From Kineococcus mangrovi (lineage in GTDB: Bacteria; Actinomycetota; Actinomycetes; Actinomycetales; Kineococcaceae), in assembly GCF_041320705.1 (NCBI RefSeq), contig NZ_JBGGTQ010000001.1:372001-436000 (forward strand): a stretch of 64,000 nt of DNA, given 5' to 3'. The notes under the pieces were generated by a model, which saw only the letters and a program-made list of their open reading frames with translations, was not told the DNA's origin and did not search any database. Of the stretch, positions 57,406 to 64,000 are shown piece by piece. Positions within the stretch are counted from its first letter, which is position 1. Every line of letters begins with the position of its first letter. Position numbers and translations under genes: made by a program.

Positions 57406-58482
57406 TCACGGCTGGGCCCGCAGACCGGTGCAGGAACGCAGCGCGTCCTTCGCGGTGGTCGCGGTGGTCGCCGCGCTACCGGTCAGCGGCACCGGCACCC
57501 CGGCGTCGATCTCGGCGGGCGTCCACGTCGGGCGAGGCGGCCGGCCCGCGCCCAGCGTGAGGGTGAGGACCCCCGTGCGGGCAGCGGCCCCCCCGCGCGC
57601 GTAGAAGACGAAGTTGCCCAGGCCGTAGTCGACGTAACCGGTGCGCGACCCGGCGCGGGTGAACCCGGCCCCCAGGAGCCGGTGGGCGTGGGACCCGACC
57701 ACCGCGTCCGCACCGGCGGCGACCAGGGCAGCGGCCAGCCCCTCCTGGTCGTCGGTCGGGCACTGCTCCCGTTCCCGGCCCCAGTGCAGCAGGACCACCA
57801 CGGAGTCGGCGTCCCCCCGGGCCGACCGGACGGCGGCGACGAGGCGGTCGCGGCCTCCTCGGGTCTTGACCGAGGCCGTGCCGGCGTGGTCCGGACCGGC
57901 CGTCCAGGCGTCGGCGAGGGAGGAGTCCAGGACCTGGGTGGCGTCGAACACCACGAGCCGGTGACCGCGGATCGTCGTGCGCCACGGGGCGAACGCCGCC
58001 TCGACGTCCCGGCCCACGCCGATGACGGGTAGACCACTGCTCCGCGACGCGGCCAGGGTGTCGTCCAAACCCTCTGTCCCGTAGTCGAGACCGTGGTTGT
58101 TGGCCATGCCCACCACGTCGACGCCGGCGGTGCGCAACACGCTCAGGGCCCGCGCCGGAGCCTTGAAGGTGTACTGCTTGGCCGCCGGGGTGCCGCCGTC
58201 GGTGACGGCGGTCTCCAGGTTGACCAGGCTGACGTCGGCGGCCGACAGGACCGGGGTGATGGCCGCCAGCCCACCCGGGTCGAGGGCCGTGGCGCTGGAC
58301 CCGGCGAAGTGCACGTCGCCGGCCACGGCCACGGTGATCTCCCCGGCCGGTGCGGTGCGGACCGCGGCTGCACCCACCCCACCGTGCACCGGGTCGGTCA
58401 CGTGGGTGCACGCGGTCGACAGCCCCAGGAGCAGCACCCCCGGCAGCAACCTCGAGAGCAGGACGGAGGCGCGCGGGGTCAC
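57406..58482 (-). CDS. CapA-family lipoprotein
   Basis: A 358-residue lipoprotein. The signal is MTPRASVLLSRLLPGVLLLG followed by a lipobox ending at C25 (LSTAC). The mature part is a CapA/PGA_cap calcineurin-like metallophosphoesterase-fold protein: AVAGDVHFAG, VNLETAVTDGG, VVGMANNHGLDYGTEGL, LLHWGREREQCPTDDQ and VVGSHAHRLLGAG. The CapA family assists polyglutamate capsule synthesis in Bacillus; in actinobacteria its role is unknown. GTG start overlapping the stop of the 64-residue ORF by four bases. There is no capB or capC nearby. Confidence 0.92.
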   Translation of the reverse strand: MTPRASVLLSRLLPGVLLLGLSTACTHVTDPVHGGVGAAAVRTAPAGEITVAVAGDVHFAGSSATALDPGGLAAITPVLSAADVSLVNLETAVTDGGTPAAKQYTFKAPARALSVLRTAGVDVVGMANNHGLDYGTEGLDDTLAASRSSGLPVIGVGRDVEAAFAPWRTTIRGHRLVVFDATQVLDSSLADAWTAGPDHAGTASVKTRGGRDRLVAAVRSARGDADSVVVLLHWGREREQCPTDDQEGLAAALVAAGADAVVGSHAHRLLGAGFTRAGSRTGYVDYGLGNFVFYARGGAAARTGVLTLTLGAGRPPRPTWTPAEIDAGVPVPLTGSAATTATTAKDALRSCTGLRAQP

Positions 58483-58673
58483 CGGAGCACCACGACCGTT
58501 CCCCGCGGCACGAGGTCGCGGTCCCCGGTCACGTCGACCGCGGCCGCCGTCACCGGGGCGGCGGTCGCCGGGACCGTGGTGCGCACCGCCGGCGGTGCGC
58601 CGCCGGTCGCGGGGGTGCGGGCACGGCGCCGGGCAGCGGGGCGCCGGAGGGGTCGGTGGCGGGGTGTCGTCAT
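58479..58673 (-). CDS. Small hypothetical protein coupled to CapA
   Basis: A 64-residue ORF with an ATG start. It begins basic (MTTPRHRPLRRPAARRRART) and continues Ala/Val/Thr-rich to the end (DVTGDRDLVPRGTVVVLR). There is no clear signal peptide and no known family. Evidence for being real is the four-base overlap (GTGA) of its stop with the CapA start, a common coupling in this window. The upstream sequence has only a weak purine-rich site. It could be a leader peptide for CapA or a chance ORF. Confidence 0.4.
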   Translation of the reverse strand: MTTPRHRPLRRPAARRRARTPATGGAPPAVRTTVPATAAPVTAAAVDVTGDRDLVPRGTVVVLR

Positions 58674-58891
58674 GGTCGGCGAGGGCTCTCTCGGGTGTCG
58701 TCCGGGTGGTGGGGTTCTCGGCTCGTGACCAGGACGCGCACCGGACCCTCGTCGTTGCACGCGGTCCGGGGCCGGGCGGTCCGGGTCCGGGCGGTCTGGA
58801 CCGGGCGCCGGTGCGGGCACACCTCCACGGCGGTCGGTTCCGACGCCGGCCCCCTTCGCAGGCGGTTGCCGGGTCGTGGGACCCGGCGGGT

Positions 58892-60082
58892 TCACGACGT
58901 CGCCCTGGCCCGTTCGAGGACCGCCACGGTGACCGCCAGCAGCACCGCGCAGGCGAGGACCGGTCGCGGTGTCAACGCACCCGCCGAGGTGGCCACCGAC
59001 AGGACGAGGACGACAGCACCGCGGGCCGCGGACAGTTCGTGCCGCAGGACCAAGCACCAGACGGCGACGAGGAAGACGGTGACGGGAAGCGTGATGACCG
59101 CTGCGGTCGCCGTCGACGACAGCTCGCCGTCCCCGCCCCGGTGGTCGATCACCACCTCGACCCCGGCCGACAGCGCTCCAGCCGCACCGAAGACGAAGTA
59201 GTGGCCGTACCCGTAGACGATCCCGGAGCGGACGCCGTCCAGCCTGCGGTGGTGTTCCCCGAAGAAGTAGACCCACCACAACCCGGCGGCGACCACGAAG
59301 GACGAGATGGCCAGCACCAGCAGATCACCGGGGTCGTGGCTGTCGTGGACGGCCTCGACGAGTGCGTTGACCGAGGCCAGGATGGACTCGCCCAGGACGA
59401 TGAGGGTGAACAGACCGTACCGCTCGGCGATGTGGTGGGGGTGCCACGGAGTGCGCTGGGCCCGCTCGGCCCAGGCCGGGACCAGGAGTTCGACCGCGGC
59501 CAGCACCAGGAAGGTCCACCACCCTCCCTGGTCGGTCAGGTGGAGCCGAACGGTCCACCCCACCTGCACCACGGTGGTGCCGACGGCGTACCGCGAGGCC
59601 GCCGAGCGCAACGCCTCGTTCCCGCCGGCCGCGCGCAACCACTGCACGACCACCGCCAACCGCATGACGACGTAGCCGAGGGTGATCAGCGTGAGGTCGT
59701 GGTCCGCGAAGGCGTCCGGCACCCCGGCGGCCAGGAGGAGGACACCGGCCATCTGCACGAAGGTCAGCAGCCGGTACAGCCAGTCGTCCGTGTCGAAGGC
59801 CGAGGCGAACCAGGTGAAGTTCACCCAGGCCCACCAGACGGCGAAGAAGACCGCGGCGTAGACGACCAGTCCGTCCGCCACGTGTCCGCTCGACAGGGCG
59901 TGGTGCAACTCGGCCGACGCCAGGGAGATCGCCACCACGAAGACCAGGTCGAAGAAGAGTTCCAGCGGACTGGCCGTGCGGTGCTGTTCCCGGCGGTCTC
60001 GGGCCGAGGCCACCGGCAGCGGCCACCGTCGAGGGGTCGAGGCCCGGCCGTCGTGAGCGCCCGGTCGCAGGGGTGCCGTCAT
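58892..60082 (-). CDS. Low-temperature-requirement protein A (LtrA) family membrane protein
   Basis: A 396-residue integral membrane protein of the LtrA family, with about ten to twelve helices. The hallmark is TASPLELFFDLVFVVAISLASAELHHAL near the N-terminus. FFAVWWAWVNFTWFASAFDTDDWLYRLL, RYGLFTLIVLGESILASV and WWVYFFGEHHRRLD follow. LtrA is named for a Listeria gene needed at low temperature; its activity is unknown. ATG at 60082 with a GGAGGACC site upstream; the ORF opens 45 codons earlier. The 218 bases between it and the small CapA-linked ORF contain GCGGTCCGG-type repeats but no gene. Confidence 0.92.
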   Translation of the reverse strand: MTAPLRPGAHDGRASTPRRWPLPVASARDRREQHRTASPLELFFDLVFVVAISLASAELHHALSSGHVADGLVVYAAVFFAVWWAWVNFTWFASAFDTDDWLYRLLTFVQMAGVLLLAAGVPDAFADHDLTLITLGYVVMRLAVVVQWLRAAGGNEALRSAASRYAVGTTVVQVGWTVRLHLTDQGGWWTFLVLAAVELLVPAWAERAQRTPWHPHHIAERYGLFTLIVLGESILASVNALVEAVHDSHDPGDLLVLAISSFVVAAGLWWVYFFGEHHRRLDGVRSGIVYGYGHYFVFGAAGALSAGVEVVIDHRGGDGELSSTATAAVITLPVTVFLVAVWCLVLRHELSAARGAVVLVLSVATSAGALTPRPVLACAVLLAVTVAVLERARATS

Positions 60083-60282
60083 GGTGCGGTCCTCCTCCAG
60101 GGATCTGCAGGTCCGGTGGACCGGGGGTGGGACGAGGCAGGACCCAGCACCGCGAGGCGCTGGTGGAGCCGTCCCCGGGCCGCGGGGTCCTGGGGACCCG
60201 GTGTTCCGGCGCGTCACGGGGGTGCGAGTGGTGCTGACCGTTCCCCACCACCGGCAGCACCCTCACCCCCGTCGGCCCGGGC

Positions 60283-60301
60283 CGGGGGCGTCACGCCCCC
60301 G
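60283..60301. terminator. Hairpin in the LtrA-esterase gap
   Basis: Eight-base arms CGGGGGCG/CGCCCCCG around TCA. It lies in the 323-base gap between the LtrA and esterase genes. The gap holds no gene; this stem and the next are the only features seen in it. Confidence 0.4.
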
Positions 60302-60367
60302 ACGTCCCACCCCCGACCCGACCCCGGTCCCCTCCCCGCCGGCCCGCAGCGGGCCCGTGACGGGTCG

Positions 60368-60398
60368 ACCGGTGCGCCTCCCCCGGACGCGCACCGGT
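60368..60398 (-). terminator. Terminator of the esterase gene
   Basis: Perfect nine-base arms ACCGGTGCG/CGCACCGGT with a 13-base loop, starting seven bases downstream of the esterase stop on the minus strand. The position supports intrinsic termination, possibly reinforced by the hairpin at 60283-60301. Confidence 0.55.
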
Positions 60399-60405
60399 GC
60401 CCGGG

Positions 60406-61368
60406 TCAGTCGTGCAGCGCACCACGCAGCACGGTCACGGCCTGGGCGACGGCGGCCTTCGCGGCGTTGGTCTCGTGCAACGAGTTCACCATGACGAAGT
60501 CGTGGACGATGCCCTGGTACCGGACCTGGGTGACGGGGACCCCGGCCTGCCGCAGCTTCGCCGCGAACGCCTCCCCCTCGTCGCGCAGGACGTCGGCCTG
60601 GGCGGTGACGACCAGCGCCGGGGGCAGGCCCTCGAGCTGTTCGGTGGTGGCTCGCAAGGGTGAAGCGGTGATCTGCGCCCGGTCGGACTCGCTGGTCGTG
60701 TACTGGTCCCAGAACCACTTCATGCCCTCGCGGGCCAGGAAGTACCCCTCGGCGAACTCGTGGTAGGAGGGGGTGTCGAAGGATGCGTCCGTCACCGGGT
60801 AGAACAGCACCTGCTGGCGGAACGTGACGTCACCGCGTTCCTTGGCCATCAGCGTCAGGGCGATGGCCATGTTGCCGCCGACGGAGTCACCGGCCACCGC
60901 GATCCGCGAGGCGTCCAGGCCCTTGTCGGCCCCCGATCCCACGACCCACTGCACCACGGCGTAGGACTGCTCGTTGGCCACGGGGTAGTGCACCTCGGGA
61001 GACCGGTCGTACTCGGGGAACACCACTGCCGCCCCGACGCCGACCGCGAGGTCTCGCACCAGCCGGTCGTGGGTGTGGGCGTCACCGAAGACCCAACCGG
61101 CGCCGTGGGTGTAGACGATCACCGGCAACGACCCGGTGGAACCGGCGGGTTTGACGATGCGCACCGCCACCGTGCCCGTGGGTCCACCGTCGACCGTGAT
61201 CCACTCCTCGTCGACCTCGGGTTTGAAGATCGGGTCGTCCTGGACGCCGTCGACGGCCTTGCGACCGTCCTCGGGGGCCAGCTGGTACAGGAACGGTGGT
61301 TCGCTCGTGGCGTCCACGAACGCCTGCGCGGCCGGTTCCAGAGAGATGTTGTGCGGGTTGCCGGACAT
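60406..61368 (-). CDS. HSL-type alpha/beta-hydrolase (esterase)
   Basis: A 320-residue esterase of the hormone-sensitive-lipase (family IV) type. The oxyanion-hole motif is HGAG at 88-91 (variant of HGGG) and the nucleophile is S162 in GDSVGG. A late Asp (TAQADVLRDEG) and His (GIVHDF) complete the triad. Substrates are usually short acyl esters. I start at the ATG four codons into the ORF, because GGAGG lies five bases before it. There is no signal peptide. An 18-base inverted repeat lies 34 bases upstream of the start. Confidence 0.93.
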   Translation of the reverse strand: MSGNPHNISLEPAAQAFVDATSEPPFLYQLAPEDGRKAVDGVQDDPIFKPEVDEEWITVDGGPTGTVAVRIVKPAGSTGSLPVIVYTHGAGWVFGDAHTHDRLVRDLAVGVGAAVVFPEYDRSPEVHYPVANEQSYAVVQWVVGSGADKGLDASRIAVAGDSVGGNMAIALTLMAKERGDVTFRQQVLFYPVTDASFDTPSYHEFAEGYFLAREGMKWFWDQYTTSESDRAQITASPLRATTEQLEGLPPALVVTAQADVLRDEGEAFAAKLRQAGVPVTQVRYQGIVHDFVMVNSLHETNAAKAAVAQAVTVLRGALHD

Positions 61369-61401
61369 GCGATCCTCCATGAATTGCGGTGTGGGGTCTG
61401 A

Positions 61402-61419
61402 TTCTGGTGAGAACCAGAA
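61402..61419. promoter_or_regulatory. Inverted repeat TTCTGGT-N4-ACCAGAA
   Basis: Perfect seven-base arms and an AT-rich sequence unlike its surroundings. It is 34 bases upstream of the esterase start and 47 bases downstream of the protease stop, on the shared minus strand. It may be an operator for the esterase or a weak terminator for the protease; AT-richness favours an operator. Confidence 0.5.
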
Positions 61420-61465
61420 CTACTCGGGGTTCGAGAGTGCGGTGAGATCCACGGTGCCGTGCCGT

Positions 61466-62245
61466 TCATCGCCCGATGGTGGCGGTGATCCAGGGCCGCA
61501 GGCGGTGGACGTTGGCGTACGCGGCGGTGTCGGTCCGGTCGGAGGCGGCCAGGATGCCCGCCAGCAGCGGTCCGCACGGACCGTCGATGGTCGCCGGCCC
61601 GCCGGAGTCTCCCCCGACGGGCAGACCGGTTCCACGACTGACGCAGTAGTCCTCGGTCCCGGCCAGGTAGTCGCAGCGGGTCTCGGTGCCGGCGATGATG
61701 CGGACCGATGCCGTGCGCAGGCGGTCGGACTGGCAGGTGGCTTCGTCCGGTTCGCAGGTGGCACCCCACCCGAAGACGGACAGGCGCGTTCGGACGGGGA
61801 GGTCGCGGTCCTGGCGCGAGCCGACGGCGGGCAACCGGATCGGTCTCGTCGTCACCTCCGGGATCTGGACCAGGGCGACGTCGGCGTTCGCCGCGAAGAA
61901 CGTCCGGCCCGGTAGTCGGGGGACGACCTCGCCCTCGCGCTGGTCGAGGTTCCCGACCCGGAAGGTGATGTCGGAGTTGTCGAAACGGACGCAGTGCCCG
62001 GCGGTCAGGACCCATCGGCGGTCGACGAGGACACCGGTGCAGATGGGTTCGTCGTCCTCGTAGACGCGGACGCTCCAGGTGCCGGTGGAGGCCGTGGACC
62101 CACCGACGACGGCCTGCGCCGGCCCGGCACCGACGACGGCGCTCACAAAGGCGGCCACCAGCGCGAGGGTGGCGACGACCGGGGTCCAGCCTCCGCCCGG
62201 TCGCGGCCCGCGCTGCGCGGACCCGGCGGCGAGGTGCCCGGTCAC
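61466..62245 (-). CDS. Secreted trypsin-like serine protease
   Basis: A 259-residue secreted S1-family protease. A signal peptide (ATLALVAAFVSAVVGAGPAQA, about 25-45) precedes VVGGSTAS, the trypsin-type mature N-terminus. The triad is H84 (TAGHC), D122 (NADVALVQ) and S214 (GDSGGP). Six or more cysteines suggest disulfides. GTG start overlapping the stop of the upstream hydrolase by four bases, so it is coupled. Function would be extracellular protein degradation or processing. Confidence 0.93.
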   Translation of the reverse strand: MTGHLAAGSAQRGPRPGGGWTPVVATLALVAAFVSAVVGAGPAQAVVGGSTASTGTWSVRVYEDDEPICTGVLVDRRWVLTAGHCVRFDNSDITFRVGNLDQREGEVVPRLPGRTFFAANADVALVQIPEVTTRPIRLPAVGSRQDRDLPVRTRLSVFGWGATCEPDEATCQSDRLRTASVRIIAGTETRCDYLAGTEDYCVSRGTGLPVGGDSGGPATIDGPCGPLLAGILAASDRTDTAAYANVHRLRPWITATIGR

Positions 62246-63000
62246 GAGGTGCTCACCGGGGTGGCGTGTCCACCGACGGCGGCGAGGACGGTCGTGGCGA
62301 CCGCTCCCGGGTGCGAGACCGCGATGGCGTGCGACCCCCCGGCGACGACGGTGGTCTCGCGGGACCCGGCTCGCTCGGCCATGAAGTCCTGCGCCTCGGC
62401 GGGGATGTTCCGGTCCGCGTCGCCGTAGATCGACCACGTGGGCAGCGTCTCCCAGGCGGGTGCGACCGAGAGCGCACCGGCCAGTGCGGCCTCGGTCACC
62501 GGCCGCTGCGTACGGGCCAGCACGGCCGCGACCGCCGCGGGTGCGTCCCCGGCGAACTGGCCGGGGAACTTCGCCGGGTCGATGCGGAACTCGACACCCC
62601 CCTCGGCCAGCGGGTAGCTCAGCAGGGTGTGACCCAAGGTGCTGCCGGAGTAGCGCCCGGACAGCTCCAGGGCCGTCTCACCCGTCATGGGGACGAACGC
62701 CGCGACGTAGACCAGGGCAGTCACGCGGTCCAGGGCCGCGGCGGCCTCGGTGATGACCATCCCGCCGTAGGAGTGCCCGACCAGGACGACCGGACGGTCG
62801 AGCCCCCGCACCACGTCGATCAGGTAGGCCGCGTCGGCAGGCACCGACCGCAGGGGATTGGCGACCGCGACCACGTCGACCCCGCGCTCCTGGAGGATCT
62901 CGATGACGCCCGACCAGCTCGAGGACTCGGCGAAGGCCCCGTGGACGAGGACGACGGTCGGGTGCGGCGCGGCAGGGGCGGTTTCCGGCGTGCTGGACAA
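62242..63000 (-). CDS. Alpha/beta hydrolase, paralogue A
   Basis: A 252-residue alpha/beta-hydrolase. VVLVHGAFAESSSW gives the oxyanion loop and the nucleophile is S77 in GHSYGG. A catalytic His is in GGSHAIAVSHP near the end, and an Asp in YGDADRNI. It resembles salicylate-esterase/methyl-esterase-like hydrolases (HGAFAESSSW type). TTG start at 63000 with GGAG upstream. It lies between the related hydrolase (50 bases upstream) and the protease (overlap). Confidence 0.9.
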   Translation of the reverse strand: MSSTPETAPAAPHPTVVLVHGAFAESSSWSGVIEILQERGVDVVAVANPLRSVPADAAYLIDVVRGLDRPVVLVGHSYGGMVITEAAAALDRVTALVYVAAFVPMTGETALELSGRYSGSTLGHTLLSYPLAEGGVEFRIDPAKFPGQFAGDAPAAVAAVLARTQRPVTEAALAGALSVAPAWETLPTWSIYGDADRNIPAEAQDFMAERAGSRETTVVAGGSHAIAVSHPGAVATTVLAAVGGHATPVSTS

Positions 63001-63049
63001 GGGTTCTCCAAGTGGCGTGGTGGTGCTGGGCGGGCAGGGAGGGGACGGG

Positions 63050-63754
63050 TCAGCCGTTCAGCGCAGTGAGGATGAGGTCCACGACGACGTCGGGGTGGGA
63101 CAACATGACCAGGTGCGAGGAGTCGACCTCGACGGCCGCGATCCCGGCCCGCCGGTACCCGTGGCGTTCGACGTCGGGGTTGATGGTGCGGTCGGAACTG
63201 CTGACGAGCGCCCACGCGGGCTTCGTCCTCCAGGCCGCCACCGGCGCCTGCTCCTCGAAGGCGGCCGCAGCCAGGGGCCGTTGCGAGGCGGCCAGGACGC
63301 CCATGAGCTGGGGGTCGACGTCGTGGCCGAGGACGTCGGCGAAACGCGCAGGAGCCACGGAGACGTCGGTTCCGGATTCGCCGCCGGGGAAGGGCAGCGG
63401 CGTGTAGACCAGGGCAGCCGGGAGGTCGGAGTCGGGGAACCCGCCCTGCAGTTCACCGAGGCTCTCACCCTCCACCAGGGCGTAGCCGGACAGGTACACC
63501 AGACCGGTGACGTTGTCCTGAGCGCCGGCGACGGTGATGACGGCCCCGCCGTAGGAGTGGCCGACCAGGAGGACGGGGCCGGGGATGGAACGCACGATGG
63601 AGGCGACGTAGTCGCTGTCGCCGAGCAGGCTGCGGTTGGGGACCGCCGGGACGACGACCGGGACTTCCCGTTCCAGGAGGCGCCCGGTGACCGGGGCGTA
63701 GCTCGAGGCGTCGGCGAAGGCGCCGTGGACCAGGACGACGGTGGTGCCGGTCAT
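63050..63754 (-). CDS. Alpha/beta hydrolase, paralogue B
   Basis: A 234-residue alpha/beta-hydrolase similar to its neighbour. VVLVHGAFADASSY and GHSYGGAVITVAG (S67) match the neighbour's HGAFAESSSW and GHSYGGMVITEAA. SSDRTINPDVERHGY and SSHLVMLSHP supply Asp and His. The two genes are most likely an old tandem duplication. ATG start with GGAG nine bases upstream. The remaining 246 bases to the window end contain no credible gene. Confidence 0.9.
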   Translation of the reverse strand: MTGTTVVLVHGAFADASSYAPVTGRLLEREVPVVVPAVPNRSLLGDSDYVASIVRSIPGPVLLVGHSYGGAVITVAGAQDNVTGLVYLSGYALVEGESLGELQGGFPDSDLPAALVYTPLPFPGGESGTDVSVAPARFADVLGHDVDPQLMGVLAASQRPLAAAAFEEQAPVAAWRTKPAWALVSSSDRTINPDVERHGYRRAGIAAVEVDSSHLVMLSHPDVVVDLILTALNG

Positions 63755-64000
63755 GGGAGGACTCCGTGGGTGAGATCGGTCGGGCGGGACGGGGGCGGTG
63801 CGGACCCGAGGGGTCTGGAAGGTGCGGTCCTGGACTCCGAGGCCCGCGGTCTCGTACGTCCGCAGTCCTGGTCCCCGGCCAGCGCGCGCGTGGGAGCCGA
63901 CGCCGCAGGCAGACCGGGGCCGGGAACGTGGGCCGGTCGCGGTGGGTCCGTCGCCGCGGTCTCGTCCCGTCCACGAACCCGCGGGCGCCCCGGTGCGGGC

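Noticed and set aside
58674-58891. Repeat cluster of GCGGTCCGG-like units as an operator
   Set aside because: The units are irregular and purely GC-rich, so chance similarity is likely. I mention them only as content of the gap.
63755-64000. Gene at the right edge
   Set aside because: A minus-strand ORF crosses the area but it overlaps hydrolase B in another frame and has shadow-type composition.

Overview
The window is chromosomal DNA from a very GC-rich Actinomycetota bacterium. Coding density is about 95 percent, GTG starts are common, third codon positions are almost all G or C, and neighbouring genes often overlap by four bases (GTGA or ATGA). The gene set and order suggest a free-living, motile, sugar- and amino-acid-scavenging member of the Kineosporiales/Kineococcus type. 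That genus call is an inference from gene content and is not proven here.

Region 1 (1-5.7 kb) holds mixed housekeeping genes: the end of a LacI-type regulator, a cystathionine beta-synthase, a decayed Uma2-family gene, a Bax-inhibitor-1-like membrane protein, tRNA-Leu(UAA), a family-5 uracil-DNA glycosylase and an SRPBCC protein.

Region 2 (5.7-35 kb) is a conserved actinobacterial core. Read on the minus strand it runs metG-tatD-rpfB-rsmA-ispE, then glmU-prs-rplY-pth-mfd-mazG-eno-ftsB-DUF501-ppx. This is the gene content and grouping of the metS-to-ppx region (Rv1007c-Rv1026) of Mycobacterium tuberculosis as I know it. Lineage-specific genes are inserted into it: a small FAIM1-like protein, an atypical ROK protein, an Uma2 nuclease-like gene, a DUF4012 membrane protein, a sortase-type LAxTG surface protein, an exopolysaccharide-type sugar-phosphate transferase, an ABC-F ATPase, a DUF4190 protein and a methyl-accepting chemotaxis protein.

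Region 3 (35-57 kb) is accessory catabolism. It holds a LacI regulator with a GH51 arabinofuranosidase and a likely operator between them. It also holds a hexapeptide-transferase/alpha-barrel fusion behind a LacI-type operator. A divergent D-amino-acid module follows: N-acyl-D-amino-acid deacylase and D-serine-dehydratase-like enzyme on one side, PfkB sugar kinase, IclR regulator and RidA on the other. Next come a GGDEF-EAL protein, a DeoR/LacI hybrid regulator with a perfect inverted repeat in front of a 2-hydroxyacid dehydrogenase/DUF2264 pair, a beta-carbonic anhydrase, and an IclR-glpK pair.

Region 4 (57-64 kb) lies entirely on the minus strand and looks envelope- or secretion-related: a CapA-type lipoprotein coupled to a 64-residue ORF, an LtrA-family membrane protein, an HSL-type esterase, a secreted trypsin-like protease, and two paralogous alpha/beta hydrolases.

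I saw no CRISPR array, insertion sequence, prophage or replication origin. No clearly new multi-gene defence or biosynthetic system is visible. The most unusual items are the FAIM1-like protein, the fusion transferase, the hybrid regulator with its operator, and several well-formed palindromes in promoters.
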